Source: Bradyrhizobium iriomotense (GTDB taxonomy: Bacteria; Pseudomonadota; Alphaproteobacteria; Rhizobiales; Xanthobacteraceae). From it: DNA of 64,000 bases. Numbering within the stretch: the first letter of the stretch is position 1; the number at the start of each line of letters is the position of its first letter. Positions 35,217 to 44,892 of this stretch are shown here, piece by piece. The notes under the pieces are model-generated. The model did not search any database. It was given only the letters and a program-made list of their open reading frames with translations, and was not told where the DNA came from. The DNA lies in assembly GCF_030160715.1 (NCBI RefSeq), contig NZ_BSOW01000027.1:62001-126000 (forward strand), read 5' to 3'. The position numbers and the translations under genes were made by a program.

Positions 35217-36455
35217 TCAGGCAGATTCCTCGTGCGATCGGCTGACCCACACGTATACCTCCTGCGGGTCGCTGCAGCGGCTTATCAGAAATCTCGTTCG
35301 CCAGCGCGCCCAGCAATCCGACCCGGGCACCACCCGATCGTCCATATAGGAGACCACAAAGCGATCGCGCAGTGTCCTGCCTAGCACTTCCATTGCTTTG
35401 GAAAATGGCACCTGCGCGGTTCTTCTGGCCCGCTTCAGTTCGAGTCTGGCGGAACGCAGGAGATCTGGGAACGCGTCGGTCACTTTGAAGCTGACCGGGC
35501 TCATCCCGACATACCAGCCAACCGAGTTCTTCCACCGCGTGGCGCTTCGCGTGTGAAAGGGTGCGACGGAGTGGAATTTCTTTTGGTTGCCCAGCGTCTT
35601 CCCTGCCAAAGCCAGGCATGCAAACAAGCCGGCCGTTGTGTGTCCGCCCTGGGCGCGGCACGCCCGATCGAACCTCAGCGCGCTGTCCGCGTCAAATAGC
35701 CAGATCCGTCTGGTTTGCTGCAAGGCGTCGCCCGGTGCACCGAGTGGCACCGGAAAACCCGGCAGTTGACCGCCAGTGGCCGCAATCAGCTCGCGCCAGT
35801 GTTCGATTGCCGAATACCTGTCGGTCAGATCGCTCACACTGGCGCGCTCGGAGGCGGCATACTCCAGATAGCTGTGTGCCGGCGCCACTCGGGGGGCCAC
35901 TCCATGAATCGCTGCGGAGTAGAGTTCCCAGATCTCGTAGGGTACCGAGGCCATTGAGTACGCGTCCGTGACTGAGTGGTCGGAGGCGACGATGAGAGTG
36001 GTGCATTCGGGCCGGCTGATTGTGACGAAGACATACGGCGGCCAGTTCAGCGGCTTTGTGTTGGCGTCGAACACTTCTTCTAGCATCCTGGCTAGTTCGC
36101 CGGGATCGGCGTAGTCACCGAGTTCGACTAGGTCGAGTGTTTCCGCGCCCGGGCCAACCGTCGCGAGATGGATTACCGAGCCATCCTTGGCGAAGCGGCA
36201 GCGTAGTGCCTCGTGCCGGTCGATCCAGCCAAGGATCGCCTTGCTCAGAGCTGTGGTATCGATCTCGCCCGACCATTCAAACGCAACGCCCAGCCAAGCC
36301 GGCTGGCTATTGTCGAAACGGCAAAGGTGCTCCTCCTGAACATAGGACGGCCGACGCGGATCGGGGCGCCAGCTGTCAATGCCGGGCACGCTGATGCGCC
36401 ACAAGGTCAGTCGGCCCGGCCCCAGCTCGAGGTCCCCGAGCTCATTGATCTCCAT
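35095..36455 (-). pseudogene. Condensation-domain (C-domain/PapA-like) acyltransferase, frameshifted near the end
   Basis: The main frame (36455 to 35217, 412 residues) is a stand-alone condensation domain. The catalytic HxxxD appears as SDHSVTDAYS in place of HHxxxDG, followed by VVSYMDDR. Such enzymes join acyl groups to amines or alcohols in non-ribosomal peptide or lipid biosynthesis. Near 35225 one base is missing: after WVSRSHE the protein should continue GICLNFRHPGTT, which is found in another frame to 35095. The result is early termination after ESA. The loss removes only about 40 residues, so partial function or a sequencing error cannot be excluded. It starts right at the end of the GMC oxidoreductase remnant. 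Confidence 0.75.
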
Positions 36456-37271
36456 ATGCGCGACCTGCCAGCCTGTCTGTGGTCTCAGAGATGCGAGCTG
36501 TGGGTGCGGCGCAGAGGCGATCGCGAATTCGCAGCACGGAGGTCGCGCCCACCGCGCTGCTGGCCAGTCGCGCAGGCCGCAGGCCGCCGGCTACATCGCC
36601 AAGCAGCGCGCCTAGTGGCGCAAGGCCCCACGCGAGGCGTCGGATGCTCGCGTTGACGCGGCCCAGCACCCGAGGCAGGCCAGCGGCCGGCCGGCCATGG
36701 AAGCGGACCGAGTTGATTGCGAGCGAAGCAGGGAACGGCAGCCGGCCCAGGCGCCCGTACGCACTGGCGGTCAATCGGCCCCGCAAGCGATATTTGTGCG
36801 GCAAAATCACTGGGCGGCTCGAGTGAATCTGCGCCGGCCAGCTGGGCCACCCCCATCCGACGTTCGAACTCCTCGTAGTAGGGCGTAGGTCGGCGTAATC
36901 GATGGGCCAGGCCGGTCGATTCGGTCAGGGGCTACATGCGCTCGCGCGTTGAAGTCAGCGGTGCGATATCGGAAGGCGATCCCAGCGTACAATGTCATTC
37001 CACCGCCGAGCGCCGACACAGTCCACGGGCGCCCGAATGGCATGAATTTGCCGGTCGGAGAGCGCACGAGGGCGTCGTCGTCGATGCCATTTTGGACTGT
37101 CGCCAGCGAGGCGTCGGCGGCACGCATTCGGCCCGCTTCGAGGACGAGCACTTGGAAACCGTTTCGGGCGATCCCGTGGGCGACGATCGTGCCACTGGCA
37201 CCGCTCCTAACCACACATACGTTAACGCTGTTGGACGTCATTGTCCTATTTGTGGCCAGGAGGTCGGCCAT
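36456..37271 (-). pseudogene. GMC-family oxidoreductase, N-terminal half, frameshifted
   Basis: The minus strand encodes an FAD-binding start (VCVVRSGASGTIVAHGIARN; the expected first Gly of GxGxxG is Arg), LVLEAG and PFGRPWTVSALGGGMTLYAG. The frame then shifts: GVAQLAGADSLEPPSDF is found in one frame and PHKYRLRGRLTASAYGRL with LPFPASLAINSVRFHGRPAA in another. About 270 residues of a flavin-dependent alcohol/glucose-type oxidoreductase are traceable; the C-terminal half is gone. With the condensation-domain gene it appears to be a decayed two-gene biosynthetic unit. Confidence 0.72.
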
Positions 37272-37748
37272 GTGTCCATCGCGACGTGCTCTTAAACGCG
37301 CGGGGCAAGATGGCTAATGAGAACTGTCAGTGCCAGTGTTGAACGTACGCCCAGTGAGACCGTCGCGAGCTACTTTGAAATACGTACAATATGACGCACC
37401 GTAAGATTCAAGTCCTTTGAGCGGGCTGTCGCATGAATACGTTTCAAGATCCGCTGAAGCAGCGAGACATGAAGGATAAGACCGGTATCCTCAAAGCATC
37501 TGGCGATATGTGTGGGTGGTGCAGTAGCCGAGCGTGCAACTTGTCGAGGAGAAGGGCGGTTCTTCTCCAATATCTCAGGCCACCATTCAGAGAGGCCAAC
37601 TCTGGTTTCCAAAGCGCTTTCCTCTTCAGTCCGTCGTCCTAAGAACTTGTCATAGGACGACGCGACTGCCCTCGTGTCATCGAGGAGACGATAGAGCCTG
37701 CCACCGCTTCGAGCTTTTTCGTGCGGCCACCACTATTCGCAGTAAGTT
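37272..37748. other. Intergenic region upstream of the TPS effector gene
   Basis: No gene recognised. At 37384-37412 it carries GTACAATATGACGC and GATTCAAG, a motif repeated at 42191-42219. Confidence 0.4.
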
Positions 37749-37770
37749 TCGTCAGCTTTTCGAAAGGTCG
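37749..37770 (+). promoter_or_regulatory. tts box (TtsI binding site)
   Basis: TCGTCAGCTTTTCGAAAGG matches the rhizobial tts box consensus very closely. It lies about 70 bp before the trehalose-6-phosphate synthase start codon, placing that gene in the TtsI/flavonoid-induced type III regulon. Confidence 0.85.
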
Positions 37771-37837
37771 AGCATCTAACATGAAAAGCAAGGAAGTCCC
37801 GAGCTCGTCGCTCTGATTGCTCAATCGGAGGTGCAGA

Positions 37838-39565
37838 GTGGATCCGTTTAATGTCGTGAAGGCTGTCTGTACAAGTTCGCCTGGCACATCGCGCGCCAGA
37901 CCGGAACAGCTGAAGATGAGCCAAGCCGCTTTTGAGCATCACCTGAGCCAAGCAGCACAGGAGCGGTCAAGTAAAGCCGATGCAGAGCTTTTCCGTCATA
38001 CTGTCTTTGCTCAGCACGAGGCGGGCATCGGCATGGTGTCTCAGCAGCCGGATGAGAAACTTGTTTTCGTTTCGAACCGTGTTTCAACCATCGATCCCAA
38101 CAAACCCAAGACGGGTGGTCTTGCCGCGGCCCTTGAGCCCGTTGTTGAACGCTCTAACGCCGTTTGGATAGGGTCCTCGGGGACGCTAAGCGAGGGCAGT
38201 GAGCAGCTAAATGCTCCAGAGCCGCACGGCAGGGGTGAAGTTGTAAAGGTAGATCTACCGGCCGCTCACTATGATGGTTTCTATTATGGATTTGCAAATT
38301 CCACTCTGTGGCCGGCATTTCACTCGCGGACCGAGCGGATGTCTCCTGCTTCGGAGGAGCATTACAAAAGCTATTGCGAGATCAACCGCGCCATGGCGCG
38401 CGCGCTGTCACGGCTTAAGAACCGAGGCGCGATTTGGGTGCATGATTATCATTTTCTTCCTCTCGGCAATGAGCTGCGCGAGCTCTCGATTCAGCAACCG
38501 ATAGGCTTTTTCCTGCATACGCCATGGCCGAAGCCTGATGTGATGGAGCAGGTACCTCATCATCGCGAACTAATGGAATCGATGCTGGCGTACGATCTAG
38601 TCGGCTTTCAGACCCGTTGGGATCTGGATAATTTCCTCTCTTGCCTGCGTTCGCATCTGGGACTGGAGAGCAACAGCGATTTTGTGATCTCGGATCGCGG
38701 CCTTACGCGGTGCCAAACCTTTCCGATCGGTATCGATCCCAAGCAGTTCGAAGAATATGCCGTGGAATCGCTCGCGACGCATCGACAGGAGATCTCGTCG
38801 ATGCAAAACAAACTCGATGGCACGAAGCTAGCAATCGGCGTGGATCGCCTCGACTATACCAAGGGTATTGACAATCGGATCAAAGCTCTCGACCAGGTTT
38901 TGGCAGACAAGCCGCACAGCATCTCGCTGTTGCAGATTGGGACGTCTTCGCGCGCCGACATTCCAGCATACAGTGAATATCAGCGCGATATCGACAGCCT
39001 CGTCAGCGGCGTCAATCGTAGGCATGGAACGGTCGACGGATGGAAGCCAATTCTCTATGAGAAGGGTCATTTCTCGCAGATGCAACTCGCTGGCCTCTAC
39101 CGCACAGCGGATGTTGGTCTGGTGACGCCGTGGCGTGACGGCATGAACCTGGTGGCGAAAGAATATGTTGCTGCGCAAGATTCGAACGACCCAGGCGTGC
39201 TGGTCTTATCGAAGTTCGCGGGGGCGGCAGAAGAACTCAACGAAAACGGGGCGCTGCTCGTGGATCCGGCCTCTCCTGACGACATCGCGACCGCGATTTT
39301 AACTGCAACAGACATGCCGCAAGAGGAGCGCATCGAACGCCGGCAGATGATGATGAATAAACTTGAGGCGTATACGATCCACGACTGGTCGAAGCACTTT
39401 CTTCGCGAGCTCGGCCACAGTCGGGTGGCCATGCCAGCGGATCAGTTCCGATATCTCGGCTTCGGTTGGATCAACGAGGCGCAAATGCCCACCTATGCGA
39501 CCCCGGAGGAGTTGAATGTCGCGGTGAAGCATGTACAGGATCCGCGCTGGATCTTCCCTTCGTAG
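37838..39565 (+). CDS. otsA: Trehalose-6-phosphate synthase with N-terminal extension, probable type III effector (RipTPS-like)
   Basis: A 575-residue protein starting at GTG 37838, with CGGAGG 6 nt upstream; ATG 37916 is an alternative. A glycosyltransferase family 20 domain begins near residue 75 (KLVFVSNRVS). It has KTGGLAAAL, FYYGFANSTLWPAFH, WVHDYHFLPL, FFLHTPWP, GVDRLDYTKGI and RDGMNLVAKEYVAAQ, so all substrate-binding motifs seem intact. It would make trehalose-6-phosphate from UDP-glucose and glucose-6-phosphate. The 75-residue polar N-terminal extension is absent from housekeeping OtsA and resembles a secretion signal. Together with the tts box it points to a type III effector like Ralstonia RipTPS. 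No otsB is adjacent. Confidence 0.88.
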   Translation: MDPFNVVKAVCTSSPGTSRARPEQLKMSQAAFEHHLSQAAQERSSKADAELFRHTVFAQHEAGIGMVSQQPDEKLVFVSNRVSTIDPNKPKTGGLAAALEPVVERSNAVWIGSSGTLSEGSEQLNAPEPHGRGEVVKVDLPAAHYDGFYYGFANSTLWPAFHSRTERMSPASEEHYKSYCEINRAMARALSRLKNRGAIWVHDYHFLPLGNELRELSIQQPIGFFLHTPWPKPDVMEQVPHHRELMESMLAYDLVGFQTRWDLDNFLSCLRSHLGLESNSDFVISDRGLTRCQTFPIGIDPKQFEEYAVESLATHRQEISSMQNKLDGTKLAIGVDRLDYTKGIDNRIKALDQVLADKPHSISLLQIGTSSRADIPAYSEYQRDIDSLVSGVNRRHGTVDGWKPILYEKGHFSQMQLAGLYRTADVGLVTPWRDGMNLVAKEYVAAQDSNDPGVLVLSKFAGAAEELNENGALLVDPASPDDIATAILTATDMPQEERIERRQMMMNKLEAYTIHDWSKHFLRELGHSRVAMPADQFRYLGFGWINEAQMPTYATPEELNVAVKHVQDPRWIFPS

Positions 39566-39611
39566 CGCGTGCGGACCAGAGGGGAGGCGGCCCCGAATGA
39601 TCAACTAGGGG

Positions 39612-39830
39612 TCATTTCAGTAAGCCGTGTACCCGTAAACTCGGCGGTGTGATGCGACGAAGGCAATGCCCGCTTTTCCCCCGTAGCGACCAAATCCCTG
39701 CGGCAGCAAGCCTGTCGATCGGCCGGAGTAGGTGGTCGGCGGGATTTGCCTTTCGAGCGAGAACCCACAGAACAACGCAGCTTGTTCGACTTGCCGATGC
39801 CCTGTCATGATCCTTAGCCTTGCCAATTAG
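39612..39830 (-). pseudogene. Transposase N-terminal remnant (IS1182/IS5-like)
   Basis: The minus strand reads MTGHRQVEQAALFCGFSLER in one frame, then ADHLLRPIDRL in another. This matches the N-terminus of IS1182-type transposases (...EQAALFYEFSLE, DHLLRxIDRF). It is frameshifted and lacks the catalytic domain; no inverted repeats are visible. Confidence 0.6.
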
Positions 39831-40003
39831 ACAGACTGAATCGTTGTTTTCTCGGCGTCGCATCCGCCGTCCTTTTTCAACAGAATAGGCCAATAGCCGA
39901 AGTCAGCCTTCATTCCATTTCGCGCCAAACATGCCGTGATCTCGGAGCGAGCATTACGCGCGACATAAGCCAGCGCAAGCGCAGGTCTCTCTGAAGAGCC
40001 AGA

Positions 40004-40750
40004 TCATCCTGACCCGGAACTTAAAATGAAGCGCCGGTCCCGCTTCTGGACGGGACGGGCATTCATGGGGAAGAGCTTGCCGAAGCCTGCGATGTCGGTC
40101 TCATCCACCTCAATTGGATTGGCCAGGACGATCCAATCGACCGTCTCACTACACGGCGGCGTCGTCAGTGATCCCGCATAGTGGTAATATGCTCGTTGCG
40201 CCGGCAACAGTTGGCTGGGGTCGATTGCTGGATCAGCAGGAACGGCTCGCCCCTCGTCTGACGGCATAGCCGCGACAATTTTTTTGAAGACTGCGTTCGG
40301 CTTTCCAGCGACCATAAGCACACCAACGACGGCCAGCCCGTCGGCATCGGCGTGAACGAAATGTGCTTCCATCGCGAAGCGCTTACCCTCGACAAGGTGC
40401 TCGCTCGGATGATGGAAGTGGAGCTGCTTCAGCGCATAGCCGCGGTCGCCCAAATGGAGCGTATCGCCTTCAGCATGATCAAGCTGAATGGTATGGCCAT
40501 TGTTGACGATCCTATCCGGCCGCTTGGCCCAACTCATCTTGAGCGGCGGCTGCGGCGCAGTAATGGTGCCGGTTATATCGATGGGTGATTGCTGGCCGCC
40601 GATCGCGCACGCGGCGTCGGCGGCATTCAGACCGCCCCATTTGTCGGGCCCGGTCTCTCCCTCGTAACTCCAACGATGCTCCGCCGCGGACGCGCACAGG
40701 GGACACAGCGCGAAACCAGCGAAAAACCCTAGAGCTTGCCGACGATCCAT
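40004..40750 (-). CDS. Alpha-class carbonic anhydrase, periplasmic
   Basis: A 248-residue alpha-carbonic anhydrase with an N-terminal export signal (MDRRQALGFFAGFALCPLCA then SAAEHRW; the RR suggests possible Tat use). The zinc ligands are in LKQLHFHHPSEH (two His) and FAMEAHFVHADA (third His), with the family motifs QQSPIDI and LTTPPCSETVDW. It interconverts CO2 and bicarbonate in the periplasm. It is a lone gene, transcribed leftward. A role in nodule CO2 or pH handling is only a guess. Confidence 0.9.
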   Translation of the reverse strand: MDRRQALGFFAGFALCPLCASAAEHRWSYEGETGPDKWGGLNAADAACAIGGQQSPIDITGTITAPQPPLKMSWAKRPDRIVNNGHTIQLDHAEGDTLHLGDRGYALKQLHFHHPSEHLVEGKRFAMEAHFVHADADGLAVVGVLMVAGKPNAVFKKIVAAMPSDEGRAVPADPAIDPSQLLPAQRAYYHYAGSLTTPPCSETVDWIVLANPIEVDETDIAGFGKLFPMNARPVQKRDRRFILSSGSG

Positions 40751-40913
40751 GACTGTATCCCTGTGGTGCGGCCACGGTTCGGTGTTTCGATTATGAACAA
40801 AGTACTCGCGCGCCGCCGGAGCCCTTGATCAGATCAATAGTGAGCTCAGGCACGGTGCGCGCCCAGCTTTCGCGCGGTTCGTGCTGATGAGGAGGGCGTC
40901 AACCTCTCACAAA

Positions 40914-41780
40914 TCAGCATGCCGACGCTACTGGTTGCGCGAATTCACAGGTCCGGCAAAGCAGAAAGCCGTCCCTTCCATTCATTCGATCGACAATTTC
41001 GCAAAACGTCGGTCCTTTGAAGAGATCTTGATATTCATCGCGAAGAAGATTGCCCAAGATGTGACGTCGCTCAAAATCCATGCAGCACAGCGTGACGTCG
41101 CCGTTTGGGAGAAGAACATTACGATGTTCTCGTTCGTCAGGACATTTTAATACTCCGACGATCGGCTGTCGTGCCTGAACGATCTTTGGATCGACGCTTC
41201 CACCCCTGCTGCTCAGCGGACGCGAGCGAACCAGCGCTTCCTCGGGGATTATCTCGACAAGCTCGGGATGGACTTCACCCATGACGACGAATAGCATTGA
41301 TGAAATGCCTGCGTCGACCAATTGACGTAGCAATTCGACATATTTGCGCCTGACTAGGCGACTGTTCATGTAGGTGCCGTCATCAAAAACGTGCACCAGG
41401 AAAAGCCGGAATTTCAGCGCTTGCAAGCGTCGTAGATTCCGCTCTTTCATTCCTACGAGTGTCGTGGAGATCCGAATGCTATGGCCGGCTTCGTAAGCAT
41501 GCTCAACCATTTCGGTGCAAGCCGGATTGAGCCAGGCCTCTGAGTACCCGGAAAAGCTGATATCGACAGCCTTTGGTACGCGCGCCAAACATTTCTTGAA
41601 ATCTTCGAGACGAAGATGCTTTGCATGAGACACGACCCTTTGCCGCTCGGCAAATTTGTCCTGCGGACAATAAGAACATCCGACGACGCAGCCCGTTGTC
41701 GTAGTTATCTCCAAAACCCGTTCGCCGGGAGGGACCGCGCCGCCCAAGTCCTGTAAATTCGTCGAGTGTGAATCAACCAT
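40914..41780 (-). CDS. Radical SAM/SPASM-type protein
   Basis: A 288-residue protein from ATG 41780 (MVDSHSTNLQDLGG). The radical SAM cluster motif is CVVGCSYC (CxxxCxxC). After a partial barrel (DISFSGYSEAWLNP) come C-terminal cysteines LPNGDVTLCCMD and FLLCRTCEFA, as in SPASM auxiliary clusters. Substrate unknown; no precursor peptide gene is recognised nearby. The longer frame to 41810 adds ten non-conserved residues. Confidence 0.8.
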   Translation of the reverse strand: MVDSHSTNLQDLGGAVPPGERVLEITTTTGCVVGCSYCPQDKFAERQRVVSHAKHLRLEDFKKCLARVPKAVDISFSGYSEAWLNPACTEMVEHAYEAGHSIRISTTLVGMKERNLRRLQALKFRLFLVHVFDDGTYMNSRLVRRKYVELLRQLVDAGISSMLFVVMGEVHPELVEIIPEEALVRSRPLSSRGGSVDPKIVQARQPIVGVLKCPDEREHRNVLLPNGDVTLCCMDFERRHILGNLLRDEYQDLFKGPTFCEIVDRMNGRDGFLLCRTCEFAQPVASAC

Positions 41781-41810
41781 TTGCAGGGTTCTCCCGAATA
41801 TCCGGCACAA

Positions 41811-42710
41811 AGAGCGTCCCCACGCAGCCGACTGGCGGCCTTCATGAGGGCTTGCTCATGCATGAACTCGGATGACTGGGCGATAAAGATGACATAGCTA
41901 GGGCTGAAACGCAGTTGGATCGAGGTTATCCCGCGTTGTAGGGCTTCTCCCGTTGCAACGAACTGAATTCCCGGCAGGAGTGCGATGCCGAAGTCAGTGC
42001 GCCGATGAGCAAACTGGTCGGGTATAGGCGAGTTCGGTAACCGCGGCGCAAGTCCGAGCGCCAGGGCATTGTCATTGTTCTCCCGACTCTTGCAACAGAC
42101 ATTGGCCATCCATTGGCGGCGGCGCATTGATGGGTTCAATACGGTTCCGAGGACCCAACCGGCGTCAGGCCGTTTGATGCGACCAGGACAGTACAATATG
42201 ACGCTACGTACGATTCAAGCTCTCTTGAAAACGAGCGGAACGGAAAAAGCGCATGGTCAACTCACGCGAACTGCTTCGCCGTTGTGTGGCGCTCTATACC
42301 GATCAAGGCGTGTGCCTGATCACATGTTCTGGACTGAGCTCAAGCCTCGGTGCAGAACGAGACGATCCTTAACGTATGAAGAGTCATGCACAGGCTTTAT
42401 CAGCCTGTCTCAATTGCGCAGCTCGCTCGTGTCGTTGGGTGCTCCTTCGTATCTTTCAGCTCCCACCAAATGCTCGCTGAGGAACGGCGAATATGCAAAT
42501 CAGCACGACAAACGTGCTTTCTTTTTTCTTTCTTTTATCCATGATCCATCGCAAACCTGTTTTGCGGAGCCCGCATTGCCTGTCCTTGCAAGCACCTATT
42601 GAGGCTTGAGGGGGACGCCTGCACGCGCGGCCATCACCGCGGTCGTGCTCACGGCCGGAAAAGTTACCGTTCCCATCTTCGTCATGTTCCCTAAGCTAGG
42701 CAACGCCTGC
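41811..42710. other. No confident gene (0.9 kb), possible decayed coding sequence
   Basis: A minus-strand frame (42196-41811) contains DFGIALLPGIQFVATGEALQ and looks formerly coding (weakly aminotransferase-like), but I cannot assign it. The plus strand at 42191-42219 repeats the GTACAATATGACGC motif seen upstream of the TPS gene. Confidence 0.4.
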
Positions 42711-42732
42711 CCGTCAGCTTCTCATCAGCTTG
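42711..42732 (+). promoter_or_regulatory. tts box upstream of nopT
   Basis: CCGTCAGCTTCTCATCAGCT matches the tts box consensus except in the CGAA core (here CATC). It lies about 80 bp before the nopT start. Confidence 0.75.
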
Positions 42733-42813
42733 TCCCAATATCATTCACAGCAGGGCCCAAGCAGCCCGAACGCACCGCGAAGAGATCCACGTTGAAGAGA
42801 AGCGAGAATCGCC

Positions 42814-43728
42814 GTGTATAATCGAATCAGTGAATCCACACGTCCTAACCAAGCTCACGAGCCGAGCCAGTCGGTGGACAGCGACAGCTTTCGGCAAATA
42901 CTTGCAGCCATGTCGTCCCGATCGGTGCTAGATCATCAGGCGAGTTCGCCTTCGGTGCTAACAGGGGCGAACTCGCTCGTTTCCCAGCCACCTAGCATTG
43001 AGTTTGAAAGGCTTTCACTTGGCAGAAGCAGGCAAAATCTGACGTCGCGAAGGAGGCTGCCACCTGGGGAGTTGCCCGACAAAATGGGGTGCTGCGTCAG
43101 CACGCCACAGACCACCGATCCTCACATTCCCAGTACATCCTCTCCGGCGAGGTGGAGCACCTCCTTGTTCGATTACAGGACAGCCGAATTGAATGACGCA
43201 AATGTAGACGGCATCTGCGTCGGGTTGACGGCGGAGTGGTTCTGCATTCTGAGCAGCAGCCCGTCGGAGCGAATGAGTGCGCTAACACCCGGATCACAAA
43301 GGCACGCCTCAGCGGCTGTGCGGCAGGAGCGGTATCAGGATCACAAGGATTACTTGCGAAGGGGGGGAGCAGGAGCTTCTCAGGCAGACCTTGAGGCACA
43401 AAACAGGGTGTTGCGGGAAGCAAACCTGGCGCCATCCGGAAAAGAGAAGGTATACAAATTCGGCGACTCTTCGAGCCTCTCGCGCATGGTGGGGAAAATC
43501 ACCGACGACGGATCGAAATATTTGCTCAGTTTGTATTTCGCCGAAGGTGGCTCACACGTAGTTGCAACATCGGCGTTGAATGGAAGAACTACACTTTTCG
43601 ATCCTAACTATGGAGAACTTACTGCTCATCCAGGGGAGATGGAAGGATTGTTGCAAAGCCTCGCCAATCGTTACAGGAACCCCAACGGGCAGACTTTGAC
43701 GACAATTACCACACAAAAGATATACTGA
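42814..43728 (+). CDS. nopT: NopT-like type III effector, C58 (YopT/AvrPphB) cysteine protease
   Basis: A 304-residue protein from GTG 42814. The catalytic triad of family C58 is visible: Cys in DGICVGLTAEWF, His in GGSHVVA and Asp in LFDPNYG. At residues 89-95 LPDKMGCCVS carries the DKM autoprocessing site followed by GCC, the glycine and two cysteines that are myristoylated and palmitoylated in NopT of Sinorhizobium NGR234. The N-terminus before DKM is longer than in NGR234 NopT; starting at ATG 42910 would place DKM at about residue 57, closer to the known protein. A tts box precedes it, so secretion through the T3SS is well supported. Confidence 0.9.
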   Translation: MYNRISESTRPNQAHEPSQSVDSDSFRQILAAMSSRSVLDHQASSPSVLTGANSLVSQPPSIEFERLSLGRSRQNLTSRRRLPPGELPDKMGCCVSTPQTTDPHIPSTSSPARWSTSLFDYRTAELNDANVDGICVGLTAEWFCILSSSPSERMSALTPGSQRHASAAVRQERYQDHKDYLRRGGAGASQADLEAQNRVLREANLAPSGKEKVYKFGDSSSLSRMVGKITDDGSKYLLSLYFAEGGSHVVATSALNGRTTLFDPNYGELTAHPGEMEGLLQSLANRYRNPNGQTLTTITTQKIY

Positions 43729-43837
43729 GCCGGGCCTGCACTCGGCGGACGACTCGCGTTCTATGAAGGTCATCCATCCCACCGCGTGCAGCACAGAGCG
43801 GGGATCAGCTGGGTCGATTGAGAAAATAGAGGTTAGA

Positions 43838-43864
43838 CCACCTCCGAATTAAGTTCGGAGGTGG
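43838..43864 (+). terminator. Hairpin after nopT
   Basis: Perfect 11-bp inverted repeat (CCACCTCCGAA and its complement) with a 5-nt loop, 110 bp after the nopT stop. No T-run follows, so it may be a terminator or a remnant of a mobile element end. Confidence 0.45.
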
Positions 43865-44892
43865 CCTGTGGCCGCAGAGGGTCAAGCTAGAAAAGCTGAT
43901 CGTCGAGTTCCAAAACAATGGGCCTGTCGAAGTCTGCCACATAGCCCTTGCAATTTGCATTGTGGCCGAGCCGAGAGCCGCTTCGAAGGCCCTGGCGCTA
44001 TTCGATTGTCCAGAAATCTCGCGCTAGATCTTAAGAAAGACGAGCCGCAGCCAGATAGTTGGCTCGGCATTGATGACGGCATCGAGTCTTAACCGGAAGG
44101 AATGCTAACGCCGACAACCGGGCGGTGATGTCCTGTGGTCTACCGAGTTGCGAGGCTCCGAGCTAGCTAGCTTCATGGTGCGAGCTGAGCGGAGTGCGGA
44201 CGAGCCGCCACCAGCCGAATGACCGAGGTTACCACAACTGCCGTCCCGCGGGACCTCGCCGGCCGGTCGAGCACCGGGCCAGAAAATCGGGGAAGATCAC
44301 GCCTCGTTCGGCTGCCCTCGATCGAACGGCGTACCTTGGACCCAGATGCACTAAAAGAACTCTGGCGAACCTACGCGCAATAGCGACCTTTGCCTTCCCC
44401 GCGCCAATCCGCTTGGGAAGCCTCATTCTCCAGGCCTTAAGAGAAGAGCTTCTTTGTTCGATAGCCAGCCGTCGGCTCGAACAGGTACGTTCGGAAGCCT
44501 ATTGCCCTAGCATGATACCCTGCCATTGATGTCCGTTTCACCGGATTGGGTGCACCCAGATATTAAGATCAAGATAGGCGATCTACAGTCGATGTCGATC
44601 GGAAGCGGGACGAGTGATCGATCGTATGACGGAAAGTCAACACCGTTCACCACGCCGATGCCATGATGGCATAAGGCGACGTGTTGTCTCATCTGACCAC
44701 GCCTCTCGCAGCCCCTAGCGCCGAATAACGTCCAAGCGCGTCGTTTGGCAGGTGCCGTATCGTCAGTCGTGCAATTTTCTCATTGATACTCCCTTGAACT
44801 AAGGCACCTCGATATGCCGGCAAGCGGCATCAAAAGCGTGGCGCTTGCGATGTTCGATCCTTTTAAAAAAGAAGCCTGCGGCCTCCGGGCCG
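43865..44892. other. No gene recognised (1.0 kb)
   Basis: Only short frames on either strand. A plus-strand stretch at 43870-44025 (KLIVEFQNNGPVEVCHIALA) looks formerly coding but is unassigned. Confidence 0.4.
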
